A DNA stretch of 64,000 bases from Brachyspira suanatina (GTDB lineage: Bacteria; Spirochaetota; Brachyspiria; Brachyspirales; Brachyspiraceae), in NCBI RefSeq assembly GCF_001049755.1, contig NZ_CVLB01000003.1:310001-374000 (forward strand), given 5' to 3'. The stretch's first letter is position 1, and the number at the start of each line of letters is the position of its first letter. Positions 53,479 through 62,283 of this stretch are shown here, one piece after another. The notes under the pieces are model-generated. The model had not been told where the DNA came from. It made no database searches and saw only the letters and a list, made by a program, of their open reading frames with translations. The translations under genes were made by a program, and so were the position numbers.

Positions 53479-53506
53479 GTAACTTTGACGAAGTCCGGGA
53501 AAAGTT
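53479..53506. repeat. Short poly-T hairpin with one GAA module
   Basis: Arms AACTTT (53481-53486) and AAAGTT (53501-53506) enclose GACGAAGTC (53487-53495) and CGGG, so the module appears inserted in the loop. Confidence 0.55.
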
Positions 53507-53629
53507 GATAAAAAATAAGTTAAAAATTTTTTATTTATATAGTTTCCCTCTAAACTTTTATATTTTATTCTAAAATTAGAATTTTAATAAAGATAAAAAA
53601 TTTAAATGGCTGTGTTTTAGAATGAATTT

Positions 53630-53775
53630 TTTCTAATTCCCCGCCCTTTATATTTTATTGCCTTATTCTGTTATTTTTGTTTTTTGTTTCTTTATTGTTT
53701 AAAAAGAAATGTTAACGCCCACCCAAATGATTTTTAAATTTAAAATCTATTTAACGTGCCTTTAATGCATTTAAA
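53630..53775. repeat. Intergenic GC-banded repeat (copy 4)
   Basis: CCCCGCCCTTTA (~53639), AACGCCCACCCAAA (~53715) and AACGTGCC (~53752), in reverse order relative to copies 1-3. Bases ~53630-53735 match ~57898-57995 closely. Confidence 0.7.
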
Positions 53776-53831
53776 GTTTAAAAGAAATAAAAGTTTATAT
53801 ATAGCTTTAACAAGTTAATATAAAAAAATCC

Positions 53832-53860
53832 TTGACAATTAATGTTATATCGTTTATGAT
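53832..53860 (+). promoter_or_regulatory. Promoter of the beta-glucoside operon
   Basis: TTGACA, exactly 17 bp, TATGAT. The start should be near 53867, just upstream of the RAT site. Confidence 0.8.
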
Positions 53861-53874
53861 ATTTATATCATATT

Positions 53875-53987
53875 GGATAGTGATTGTTTTTTTATCTTTT
53901 AAGACAAGCTAAACCTATTTATATAAAGACGAAATTCGGAAGTATTGTATATTTTGTTTTTATATAAATAGGTTTTTATTTTTTAGG
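53875..53987 (+). promoter_or_regulatory. RAT antiterminator site overlapping an intrinsic terminator
   Basis: The RAT-like segment begins GGATAGTGATTG (53875) and ends GACAAGCTAAACC (53903-53915), with TTGTTTT pairing to AAGACAA. Its final AAACC is also the start of the terminator: arms AAACCTATTTATATAAA (53911-53927) and TTTATATAAATAGGTTT (53959-53975), then a T-rich tail. The two folds exclude each other, as in bgl/lic operons. Confidence 0.8.
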
Positions 53988-53997
53988 AGAACTCCTT

Positions 53998-54840
53998 ATG
54001 AAAGTAGCAAAGATACTTAATAATAATGTCGTTGTTGTTTTTGAGAATGGTAAAACAGAAAAAATTGTTATGGGAAGAGGTATAGCTTTTGGGAAAAAAG
54101 TGGGAGATATTATAGATGAAGAAAAAATTGATAAAACTTTTCTATTAGAAAATTCAGATAATAATAGCAAACTTCAGCAATTATTAAAAGATATACCAAC
54201 AGAGTATCTTAATACTACAGAAAAAATTATTAAATATGCTAAAACTAAGGCGGAAAGAAGTTTAAACGATTTTTTATATATAACTTTAATGGACCATATA
54301 TATATGGCTGTATCAAGAACAAAAGATGGTATAAATATAAAAAATATGATGCTTTGGGATATAAAAAAATTCTATAAAGATGAATATAATATAGGATTAA
54401 AGGCTTTGGATATTATAGAAGAAGATTTTAATGTAAAACTTTCAGAGGATGAGGCAGGATTTATAGCTTTGCATATAATAAATGCCCAGATAGATGGCGA
54501 TGGATTAATAGATGAAATAGAAAAGGCTACTAATTTAATATATGAAATAACAAAAATAGTTAAAAATCATTTTAATACAGAATTTGATGAAGATTCTTTA
54601 TATTATAATAGATTTTTAACACATCTTAAATTTTTTTCTTTAAGATTATTCAGTAAAAAATTATATGATACTAAAAATGACGGAGATTTATTATCTATTC
54701 TAAAAGATAAATATCATGAATCTTATGAATGCACATTAAAAATAGTAAAATATATATTAGATTTATATTCTTATTCTTTGAGCGAAGAAGAACAAGCATA
54801 TTTAACTATACATATAGAAAAAGTAAGCAGAAAAGAATGA
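53998..54840 (+). CDS. BglG/LicT-family transcription antiterminator
   Basis: A 280-residue antiterminator. Residues 1-56 form the CAT RNA-binding domain (AKILNNNVVVVFENGKTEKIVMGRGIAFGKKVGD). Two PRD domains follow (about 65-170 and 175-278) with conserved His residues in LMDHIYMAVSRTK, FIALHIINAQ, FLTHLKFFSLRL and LTIHIEKV. Without sugar it is phosphorylated through the PTS and inactive; with beta-glucosides it dimerises and binds the RAT upstream of its own gene, so the operon is self-regulated. First gene of a three-gene operon. Confidence 0.92.
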   Translation: MKVAKILNNNVVVVFENGKTEKIVMGRGIAFGKKVGDIIDEEKIDKTFLLENSDNNSKLQQLLKDIPTEYLNTTEKIIKYAKTKAERSLNDFLYITLMDHIYMAVSRTKDGINIKNMMLWDIKKFYKDEYNIGLKALDIIEEDFNVKLSEDEAGFIALHIINAQIDGDGLIDEIEKATNLIYEITKIVKNHFNTEFDEDSLYYNRFLTHLKFFSLRLFSKKLYDTKNDGDLLSILKDKYHESYECTLKIVKYILDLYSYSLSEEEQAYLTIHIEKVSRKE

Positions 54841-54866
54841 ATATTTAATTAAAGGAGATATTTATT

Positions 54867-56228
54867 ATGGATTATAAAAGTTTATCAAAAGATCTTATTC
54901 AAGAATTAGGCGGAAAAGAAAATATATTGGAAGTTACTCACTGTTTTACAAGACTGAGATTTGTATTAAAAGATTCTTCAAATATAGATAGAGAAAAAGT
55001 AAAAAGTATGAGCGGAGTAGTTACAATAGTTGAACATGGAGGCCAGTTTCAAGTTGTATTTGGAAATAAAGTTGGAAAAGTTTATGATGCAGTAAAAGAG
55101 TTTATAGATGTAGAAAAATTAAATTCTTCTGAAGAAAAAGAGAAAACTTCTATTTTCAATAAAATTTTAAATAGTTTTGCTGCTATTTTTACTCCGGTTG
55201 TTCCTGCAATAGCTGGTTCAGGTATGTTAAAAGGTATCATAGCCATATTTGTTATGATATTTGCTTCAAAAGGTATAGATATAAAAGAGTCTCATACTTA
55301 TATTATATTGAATGCTGCTTCTAATGCCGTTTTTTATTTCATGCCTATTATATTAGGTTATACTTGTGCTAAAGTATTCAAATGCAATGAATTTATATCT
55401 ATGATAATAGGGGCAACTATGTGTTATCCGGATATAGTTTCTCTTATGGGTATTGAAGGTAATGTAAATTTATTTGGAATAGTGATTACAAAAGCAAATT
55501 ATACATCATCAGTTATTCCTATAATAATAGCAATATTTATATATTCTTATGTTCAAAAATTACTAGAAAAAATTATTCCAGATGTTGTAAAAATTATTTT
55601 AGTGCCTACATTCGGTTTATTAATAATGATACCTGCTACTTTAATGGTTTTCGGACCTATAGGTATATATATAGGTAATTTTGTAAATTGGTTCTATTAT
55701 TTAATTATGAATTTCAGTCCTATATTATTGGGTGCTTTTATTGGTGCTATGTGGTGTGTATTGGTAATATTTGGAGCTCACAGAGCTATAGTTCCTATAG
55801 GAATAAATGACGTTGCTATGACAGGAAAACAAAGTTTGCTTGCATTTGCCGGTGCTGCCAATTTTGCACAGGCAGGTGCGGCATTAGGAATATTTTTGAA
55901 AACAAAAAATAAACAATTAAAAACAATTTCAGCTTCAGCCAGTATAACAGCTTTATTTGGTATAACAGAACCAGCTATTTACGGAGCAACATTAAGATTA
56001 AAAAAACCAATGTTATGTGCTATCATATGCGGAGCTATAGCAGGCGGTGTTATGGGATGGGGCGGTTCATATGGAACAGCATTTGCCAATCAGGGAATAC
56101 TTACAATAGCCGTTTATGCAGAAGCAGGTGCTAAAGCATTTATATCATACTTAGCTGGTATAGCTATAGCATTTTTTGGTTCAGCAATTTTAACTTATAT
56201 AGTTGGATTTAAAGATATAACAGAATAA
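54867..56228 (+). CDS. Beta-glucoside PTS EIIBC permease (no EIIA domain)
   Basis: A 453-residue permease. The EIIB domain at 1-75 has the phospho-Cys in VTHCFTRLRFVLKD (Cys26), and the EIIC membrane domain at ~105-450 has FTPVVPAIAGSGMLKGI, ITEPAIYGATLRLKKPM and GAIAGGVMGWGGSYG. It imports and phosphorylates beta-glucosides. Full-length BglF proteins carry a C-terminal EIIA of about 150 residues; this one stops after EIIC, so a separate glucose-type EIIA must supply phosphate. 26 bp after the antiterminator gene with AAAGGAG. Confidence 0.92.
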   Translation: MDYKSLSKDLIQELGGKENILEVTHCFTRLRFVLKDSSNIDREKVKSMSGVVTIVEHGGQFQVVFGNKVGKVYDAVKEFIDVEKLNSSEEKEKTSIFNKILNSFAAIFTPVVPAIAGSGMLKGIIAIFVMIFASKGIDIKESHTYIILNAASNAVFYFMPIILGYTCAKVFKCNEFISMIIGATMCYPDIVSLMGIEGNVNLFGIVITKANYTSSVIPIIIAIFIYSYVQKLLEKIIPDVVKIILVPTFGLLIMIPATLMVFGPIGIYIGNFVNWFYYLIMNFSPILLGAFIGAMWCVLVIFGAHRAIVPIGINDVAMTGKQSLLAFAGAANFAQAGAALGIFLKTKNKQLKTISASASITALFGITEPAIYGATLRLKKPMLCAIICGAIAGGVMGWGGSYGTAFANQGILTIAVYAEAGAKAFISYLAGIAIAFFGSAILTYIVGFKDITE

Positions 56229-56251
56229 TTAAAATACTAAAGGATGATTAT

Positions 56252-57664
56252 ATGAATAAAACATTTCCAAAAGATTTTTTATGGGGAGCATCTTCTTCAG
56301 CTTTTCAAATAGAAGGAGGATGGAATGAAGATGGAAAGATAATGACCGTTGCTGATTTTAATTCTTTTAAAAAATCAGATATTCAGGCAGACAGTAAAAT
56401 AGCAAGCGATTTCTATCATAATTATAATTCTGATATAGAACTTATGAAAGAGATGTCAATAAAAGCTTATAGATTTTCTGTATCTTGGGCCAGGATATTT
56501 CCAAATGGAAAGATAAATAATAAAGGGATAGATTTTTATAATAGATTAATAGATAGTTTATTGGAGAAAGATATCATTCCTTTAGTAACATTATATCATT
56601 TTGATTTGCCTTATAATTTGGTAGAAAAATATAATGGATGGGAATCTAGAGAATGTATATATGAATTTGAAAAATATGTTAGGGTTTGTTATGAGAATTT
56701 TGGCGATAGGGTAAAATATTGGCAGCCTAATAATGAACAAAATCTCATGATAAGAGTTAATGAGAGAATGAATATTAATGATCAAGATGAAAGCATAAAA
56801 AATTTCATAGAAAAAATTAGAGCACAAATGGATTATAATATGTTTGTAGCTCATGCTTTGGCTGTTAATGCTTGTCATGAAATTATCAAAGATGCTAAAA
56901 TAGGACCAGCAGTTTCATCTACTGTAACATATCCATATACAAATAAGCCTGAAGATGTATGGGCTGCTAGAATGAATAATTATTTCAAAACAGATTATGC
57001 TTTGGATATATATTATAATGGTGAATATCCTGGATATTATAAAAAATATTTAGAAGACATGAATATTATGCCTATTATGAATAATGAAGATGAGAAGATA
57101 CTTAAATCTGCCAAGATAGATTTTATAGCGTTAAATTACTATAGAACTTTAACAGCAAGATTTTTACCTGAAGATAATGAGCATAAAAAAGGTACAAGAG
57201 TTAATGATATAGATTTTGATTTGTATGGATATTGGAAAATAGAGAGAAATCAAAATTTGAAAGCTACTGAATATGGTGCCCAAATAGATCCTGTTGGTCT
57301 TAGAATAGTACTAAATGAATATTATATGAGATACAGATTACCTTTGATTATAACAGAAAATGGACTTGGTGCACATGATACATTAACTGAATATGGTAAA
57401 GTTCATGATGATTACAGAATAGATTATTTAAGAGAGCATATAAAAGCTTGTAAATTAGCCATAGAAGATGGAGTAAATTTAATAGGATATTGTCCATGGT
57501 CTGTTATGGATTTAATGAGTTCTCATCAAGGTTTCAGAAAAAGATACGGATTTATATACGTAAATAGAGATGAGCATGATATTAAAGATCTATCAAGAAT
57601 AAAAAAAGATAGTTTTTATTGGTATAAGAAAGTAATAGATTCCAATGGTGAAGATTTAGATTGA
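56252..57664 (+). CDS. 6-phospho-beta-glucosidase (GH1)
   Basis: A 470-residue GH1 enzyme. It has the N-terminal signature FPKDFLWGASSSAFQIEGGW, the acid/base Glu in YWQPNNEQNLM (~165) and the nucleophile Glu in LIITENGLGAHD (~365), with phosphate-binding Ser/Lys/Tyr region near 420-435 (WSVMDLMSSHQGFRKRYGFIYV), which suits a phosphorylated substrate. It hydrolyses the sugar phosphate delivered by EIIBC to glucose-6-phosphate and the aglycone. Last gene of the operon, 23 bp after EIIBC. Confidence 0.92.
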   Translation: MNKTFPKDFLWGASSSAFQIEGGWNEDGKIMTVADFNSFKKSDIQADSKIASDFYHNYNSDIELMKEMSIKAYRFSVSWARIFPNGKINNKGIDFYNRLIDSLLEKDIIPLVTLYHFDLPYNLVEKYNGWESRECIYEFEKYVRVCYENFGDRVKYWQPNNEQNLMIRVNERMNINDQDESIKNFIEKIRAQMDYNMFVAHALAVNACHEIIKDAKIGPAVSSTVTYPYTNKPEDVWAARMNNYFKTDYALDIYYNGEYPGYYKKYLEDMNIMPIMNNEDEKILKSAKIDFIALNYYRTLTARFLPEDNEHKKGTRVNDIDFDLYGYWKIERNQNLKATEYGAQIDPVGLRIVLNEYYMRYRLPLIITENGLGAHDTLTEYGKVHDDYRIDYLREHIKACKLAIEDGVNLIGYCPWSVMDLMSSHQGFRKRYGFIYVNRDEHDIKDLSRIKKDSFYWYKKVIDSNGEDLD

Positions 57665-58093
57665 TAATTATTGCGCACGGTCCATAAAATTTAAAATGTA
57701 AACTTATTTAAAATCATAATTAAAACTATATAAAAAAATATATTTACCGTGCGTTAATAAAAATTTTCAATATAATAACCGCTTGGGTGGGTATTAAAAT
57801 AACAGAGTAAAATAACAAAATAAAATATATAAAAATAGCAGTTAAGATTTTAAATTTAAAGGGTGGGGAGTTAGAATAAAATTTGTTTTTTTAATCTTTT
57901 CTAATTTCCAGCCCTTTATATTTTATTGCCTTATTCGGTTATTTTTGTTTTTTGTTTCTTTGTTGTTTAAAAAGAAATTTTAATACCCACCCAAGTTTTA
58001 TTTAAATTTATAATGCATTTACAAACAAAATTAAGAATATTATTTTATTTGAAATATAGTTTTTATTATATTTATTGATTCACTTACCGTGCG
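57665..58093. repeat. Intergenic GC-banded palindromic repeat (copy 5)
   Basis: GCGCACGGTCC (~57675), ACCGTGCGTTAA (~57747), GCTTGGGTGGGTA (~57782), AAAGGGTGGGG (~57858), CAGCCCTTTA (~57909), ACCCACCCAAG (~57984) and ACCGTGCGTT (~58086). Bands run out and back, a nested palindrome of about 420 bp. No gene is visible. Confidence 0.7.
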
Positions 58094-59659
58094 TTATCTA
58101 ATCTCATAATCATCATCTACATTAAAACCTAAATTTACTTCAAGATTTTCTAACTTTTGATTTTTCTTTTCATAGTCAGCTTTAATCTGAGAATATATAT
58201 TGTATCCTGCACTCATATTTATAAATCTTAAATATATATCATTTTCCTTGCCGTTAAATGCCCCTTCTCTAAAAAGTTCAAATAGATAATTATTGATTAA
58301 ATGATATGTATAAAGCTGAGTTTTGTATACAGAACAATTTTTTTGAGATGACTGAAAATTGAAATTAACAATTTCTCCAGAATGAAGCTCATTATAAAAT
58401 TCATTATCAGCACATATTTCAGGTAAGAATAAAAATAAATCACTTGCAAGACTATAATCCTTTGTAAGCTCTTCTGCTAAATTTCCTAATTTATCATAAG
58501 ATTCTTCGGACTCTTTTAAATTTAAAACTATATTTGAATATTCTCGAATAAATTTTAAAATCTCATCATTACTGAATGGATAAGGAGTATAAGTCTCATT
58601 ATCCTGCACTAAAAAGAAAAACTGCTTGTCTGATGAAAAATCTGTTTCATCCCAAGTTTTTACATATTTATTCATTTTTTCAGCAAGCTCTGGTATATTA
58701 ACATCATTGATTCTAAGCTCTCCTATAGAATAGTCGTTACCTGCCTTAGCTCCGTATATTTTAATGTAGCATATTTTTTGATTTCCTATTCTTTTTAAAA
58801 TGTCATCTTTGAACATATCCCAATAAATATTTACATTTTTAGGCTTTCCATTATCGCCGCCCATATTAACTAAATTACTTGTATAAACTTTCCATTTATG
58901 TTTTTTACCGGCAAATTCAGTTTCTACTTCATCAAGTATTCTGTTTTCATTCATAGCTTTTATGCCTGTCATTATACCGAATATAAAACTTCCATTTGAA
59001 AGCCCTACAGAAGTATTAGCATCTTTTCCTGCACTGGCACAGCATTCAAATATATTTCTGTCCCAATCAGGACTGGATATATAATAGTTTATAACGGCAC
59101 TTTTATCTGTTATAGTATCAGGATAAGCATTTATAAATATATTCCATTTTTTTATAACAATACTTCCCTCTATTATTTCATTATCTATATCATTTGATAA
59201 AATATATGATATATCTTTTATGATAGAATCAGGATCATCAATATTAACGGAATTAGCTTCATAATGCATACTTCCGCCTTGTATATATTCTTTTAAATTA
59301 TTATATAAATTGTTGTAATAATCATATTCTTCATTGCTTATTAAAGATTTGTTCATTTCTAATGTATACAATGCTCTGTCTATATTTAAATTAGCATTAC
59401 TCATATCAGATTTTCCTGAATATGCATAAGCTATTTTATAAAACCAAGTATGATGGCTTTTAGTTTCTTCGGATAAAGAATTTAATATTTCTATTGCTAA
59501 GTCAAATTCTCCAGTATTATTATATGCTACGGCAAGCTGCCCTTTAATATCATCATTTAATTGTTCTTCAGGTAAGGAAAGTATTAATTCAATAATTCCT
59601 TTATGATTTCCTTCTTCATATAATTTGTGAAATTGTAAATCTAATTCTTCATTATTCAT
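58094..59659 (-). CDS. Large TPR-containing cytoplasmic protein
   Basis: A 521-residue soluble protein. The first ~120 residues form TPR-like helical repeats (LYEEGNHKGIIELILSLPEE, QLAVAYNNTGEFDLAIEIL, WFYKIAYAYSGKSDMSNAN). The rest has alternating strands and helices with VIKKWNIFINAYPD, VNMGGDNGKPKNVNIYWDMFKD and KICYIKIYGAKAGND, resembling uncharacterised DUF4026-type proteins. There are no catalytic motifs I can defend. It has its own promoter region and opposite orientation to both neighbours. Confidence 0.65.
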   Translation of the reverse strand: MNNEELDLQFHKLYEEGNHKGIIELILSLPEEQLNDDIKGQLAVAYNNTGEFDLAIEILNSLSEETKSHHTWFYKIAYAYSGKSDMSNANLNIDRALYTLEMNKSLISNEEYDYYNNLYNNLKEYIQGGSMHYEANSVNIDDPDSIIKDISYILSNDIDNEIIEGSIVIKKWNIFINAYPDTITDKSAVINYYISSPDWDRNIFECCASAGKDANTSVGLSNGSFIFGIMTGIKAMNENRILDEVETEFAGKKHKWKVYTSNLVNMGGDNGKPKNVNIYWDMFKDDILKRIGNQKICYIKIYGAKAGNDYSIGELRINDVNIPELAEKMNKYVKTWDETDFSSDKQFFFLVQDNETYTPYPFSNDEILKFIREYSNIVLNLKESEESYDKLGNLAEELTKDYSLASDLFLFLPEICADNEFYNELHSGEIVNFNFQSSQKNCSVYKTQLYTYHLINNYLFELFREGAFNGKENDIYLRFINMSAGYNIYSQIKADYEKKNQKLENLEVNLGFNVDDDYEIR

Positions 59660-59727
59660 ACATAATATCCTTATTTGTTATTGGTAAAATATAATATATT
59701 TATAATAATAAAACAATATATTTTTAT

Positions 59728-59756
59728 TTAACTTTTTTATGATTTTAGTATATAAT
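59728..59756 (+). promoter_or_regulatory. Promoter of the phosphoglycerate mutase gene
   Basis: TTAACT, 17-bp spacer, TATAAT; ATG is 33 bp downstream. Confidence 0.7.
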
Positions 59757-59788
59757 AGCACTTAATATCATTATAAGGAGTTATAAAG

Positions 59789-60535
59789 ATGACAAAAGTT
59801 GTTTTAATTCGTCATGGTGAGAGTGTTTGGAACAAAGAAAATCTGTTTACAGGCTGGGCAGATGTTACATTATCAGAAAAAGGAATAGAAGAAGCCAAAG
59901 CAGGCGGAGCTGAGTTAAAAAAAGCAGGATTTACTTTTGATAAAGCATACACTTCTACACTAACTCGTGCTATCAAAACTTTAAATTTAGTATTAGAAGA
60001 AATGGGACTTTTATGGATACCTGTAGACAAATGCTGGCAGTTAAATGAAAGACATTACGGAGCTTTACAGGGATTAAACAAATCACAAACAGCTGAAAAA
60101 TACGGAGAAGATCAAGTAAAAATTTGGAGAAGAAGTTATGATACTCCGCCTCCAGCATTAGAAAAATCTGATGAGAGATATCCTGGACATGATCCGCGTT
60201 ATAAAAACTTGTCAGAAAAAGAACTTCCTCTTACTGAATGTTTGAAAGATACAGTTGCAAGAGTAGTGCCTTTCTGGGAAAATGTTATACTTCCAGATAT
60301 TAAAGCAGGTAAAAAAATCATCATTGCTGCACATGGTAACAGCTTAAGAGCTTTAGTAAAATATTTGGATAATATTTCTGATGCCGATATCACTGAGCTT
60401 AATATACCTACAGGAATGCCTTTAGTTTATGAGCTTGATGATAATTTCAAAGCAGTTAATAAACAGTATTTAGGAGATCCTGAAGCTGTTAAAAAAGCTA
60501 TGGAAGCCGTAGCAAATCAAGGTAAGAAAAAATAA
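59789..60535 (+). CDS. gpmA: 2,3-bisphosphoglycerate-dependent phosphoglycerate mutase
   Basis: A 248-residue d[24 protein letters not shown] holds the phospho-His, [18 protein letters not shown] follows, [21 protein letters not shown], and the second His in [15 protein letters not shown]. It interconverts 3- and 2-phosphoglycerate in glycolysis. Strong AAGGAG ribosome site, own promoter and a perfect terminator, so expression as a single housekeeping gene is likely. Length and motifs are canonical. Confidence 0.97.
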   Translation: MTKVVLIRHGESVWNKENLFTGWADVTLSEKGIEEAKAGGAELKKAGFTFDKAYTSTLTRAIKTLNLVLEEMGLLWIPVDKCWQLNERHYGALQGLNKSQTAEKYGEDQVKIWRRSYDTPPPALEKSDERYPGHDPRYKNLSEKELPLTECLKDTVARVVPFWENVILPDIKAGKKIIIAAHGNSLRALVKYLDNISDADITELNIPTGMPLVYELDDNFKAVNKQYLGDPEAVKKAMEAVANQGKKK

Positions 60536-60575
60536 GAATATAAAAATATATAGTTTTTTATTTTCTAAAAATAAA

Positions 60576-60612
60576 AGGAAGTCTTTAGATAATTAAAGAC
60601 TTCCTCTTTTTA
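60576..60612 (+). terminator. Intrinsic terminator after gpmA
   Basis: Perfect 12-bp stem, arms AGGAAGTCTTTA and TAAAGACTTCCT, loop GATAAT, then CTTTTT. Confidence 0.9.
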
Positions 60613-60938
60613 TTAAATTGTATATTTAGTTTTAATTGTTCTTTTTATTTAGAAAACCAAAGATATAAATTATAGGCTCAATAAAAATATTGTATAAAAA
60701 TCGGCTAATATTTGTTACTAAAAATCTTTTCACTAAAAATATAATAATGAATACACTCTTAATAAGTTCAAAGACTGTATCCAATATAGCAATGAAAATT
60801 TTTTCAAAGTCTGTAAATAAAAATAAACTTACATTTGATGCTATAAAAATAATTTTAAGCATATTAAATTCTTATAATAAAAATTGGTATTTAGGAATAA
60901 TACATTTTAATGATGACATTTTTTGTTGTGATTAATGA
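60613..60938. other. AT-rich gap with weak open frames
   Basis: Both strands carry a frame of about 75-80 codons (a hydrophobic one on the minus strand at 60632-60862, a mixed one on the plus strand at 60690-60935). Neither has a ribosome site, so I leave both unannotated; the minus-strand one would be a small membrane protein if real. Confidence 0.4.
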
Positions 60939-61709
60939 TTACTTATATAAATTTTCATTATTTAATTCACTTTGAGCAAAATTTCTCAAATAATTTTGAA
61001 CGAATTCTAAATCTTCTCTTGTATCTATACCATGAAGAAATTTTTTAGTTTCTAAAACTTTTATTTTCATGCCATTATAAAGCCATCTTAATTGTTCTAG
61101 CTTTTCTATCATTTCATATTTGCATTCTTGTAAGCTTTCTATCTTTAATAGAATATCTTTTCTAAAAGCATAAACTCCTATATGTTTATAGTATTCAGCA
61201 CTAATATTCTGATCGAATCTTTTATGAGGTATTGTTGCTCTAGAAAAATACATAGCATAATTATTTATATCAGTAACAACTTTAACAGCATTTTCATCTT
61301 TTATTAATGGGCTGTCATCATCTATCTTTGTTTTTAAAGTGGCAATATCAACATTTTCATCATCGAAAGCATCTATTAAAGGATTAAGAACTGATTCATT
61401 TATTAAAGGCTCATCACCTTGTACATTTATAATAATATCGCTTTCTATCTTTTTAGCAACTTCTATTATCCTTGAAGTTCCTGAAGTATGATCTGATGAA
61501 GTCATTACTGCCTTAGCATTATTCTTTTCACATATATCCATTATTTCTTTAGAGTCGGTTGCAACAATACAGTCATCTATTTTTTTAGCAGCTTTAACAT
61601 TATCATAAACAGCTATTATTATAGGCTTTCCTAATAATTCATAGGTTAATTTTTTTGGAAATCTAGTTGATTCATATCTGGCAGGTATTATTGCTGTGAT
61701 TTTAGCCAT
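60939..61709 (-). CDS. kdsB: 3-deoxy-manno-octulosonate cytidylyltransferase
   Basis: A 256-residue CMP-Kdo synthetase: IIPARYESTRFPKKLTYELLGKP at the N-terminus, CIVATDSKEIMDICEKNNA, MTSSDHTSGTSRI, and INVQGDEPLINESVL with the metal Asp. It activates Kdo for the lipo-oligosaccharide core, so this organism has a Kdo-containing outer membrane. The gene is 29 bp downstream of a PTS EIIA-type gene on the same strand and probably co-transcribed. Confidence 0.93.
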   Translation of the reverse strand: MAKITAIIPARYESTRFPKKLTYELLGKPIIIAVYDNVKAAKKIDDCIVATDSKEIMDICEKNNAKAVMTSSDHTSGTSRIIEVAKKIESDIIINVQGDEPLINESVLNPLIDAFDDENVDIATLKTKIDDDSPLIKDENAVKVVTDINNYAMYFSRATIPHKRFDQNISAEYYKHIGVYAFRKDILLKIESLQECKYEMIEKLEQLRWLYNGMKIKVLETKKFLHGIDTREDLEFVQNYLRNFAQSELNNENLYK

Positions 61710-61738
61710 ATTATTACTCCAATAATATTTAGTTTTAA

Positions 61739-62224
61739 TTATTTAGTATTAAGCATTTCTCTGGAAATTTCTATTAATTTTCCTTTAAATTCTTCTATTG
61801 TTTTTGATTCTAATAATACAACAGGATACATACTCATTCTTGAAATCTTTGTAAATAAAGAAAGCAAACCTAAGTATTTTTCATTACTATTTTTATTGGT
61901 TAAAAACATTGTAAGTAAATGTACAGGTTTTTTATCAAGTGCAGAATAGTTTAATCCTTTCTTTGATACTGCAAATATTATATCATTATCTTCAACTTGA
62001 TTAGTCCTCACATGCGGAAAAGCTACACCATAACCTAATCCGCTGCTTATAATATCTTCTTTTTTGTACATAGATTCTATTATTTGAGATATATTTATCC
62101 TAAGTCCGTTAGCCTCAGAATATATTAACATTTCACTTATAGCTTCTTCTTTGTTGTCAGCTTTTAAATCTAAAATAACATAAGAATTATTTATGTATTT
62201 TTCAACATCATTTAATGAAATCAT
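61739..62224 (-). CDS. PTS EIIA protein, fructose/nitrogen type
   Basis: A 161-residue PTS EIIA-2 domain: the phospho-His lies in GLGYGVAFPHVRTNQVED (~70), preceded by EAISEMLIYSEANG and followed by KPVHLLTMFLTNKNSNEKYLGLLS. Stand-alone EIIA of this class may be PtsN-like, regulating other systems, or donate phosphate to a split permease. It does not belong to the glucose-type class expected to serve the EIIBC at 54867. It is co-oriented with kdsB. Confidence 0.85.
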   Translation of the reverse strand: MISLNDVEKYINNSYVILDLKADNKEEAISEMLIYSEANGLRINISQIIESMYKKEDIISSGLGYGVAFPHVRTNQVEDNDIIFAVSKKGLNYSALDKKPVHLLTMFLTNKNSNEKYLGLLSLFTKISRMSMYPVVLLESKTIEEFKGKLIEISREMLNTK

Positions 62225-62283
62225 ATAATTTAACCTTCATTATATTATATATAATATAATAATTTAATATAAAAAATTTAATA

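Noticed and set aside
60632-60935. Opposed frames of 76 and 81 codons after gpmA
   Set aside because: They overlap each other and neither has a ribosome site; probably chance frames in AT-rich DNA.
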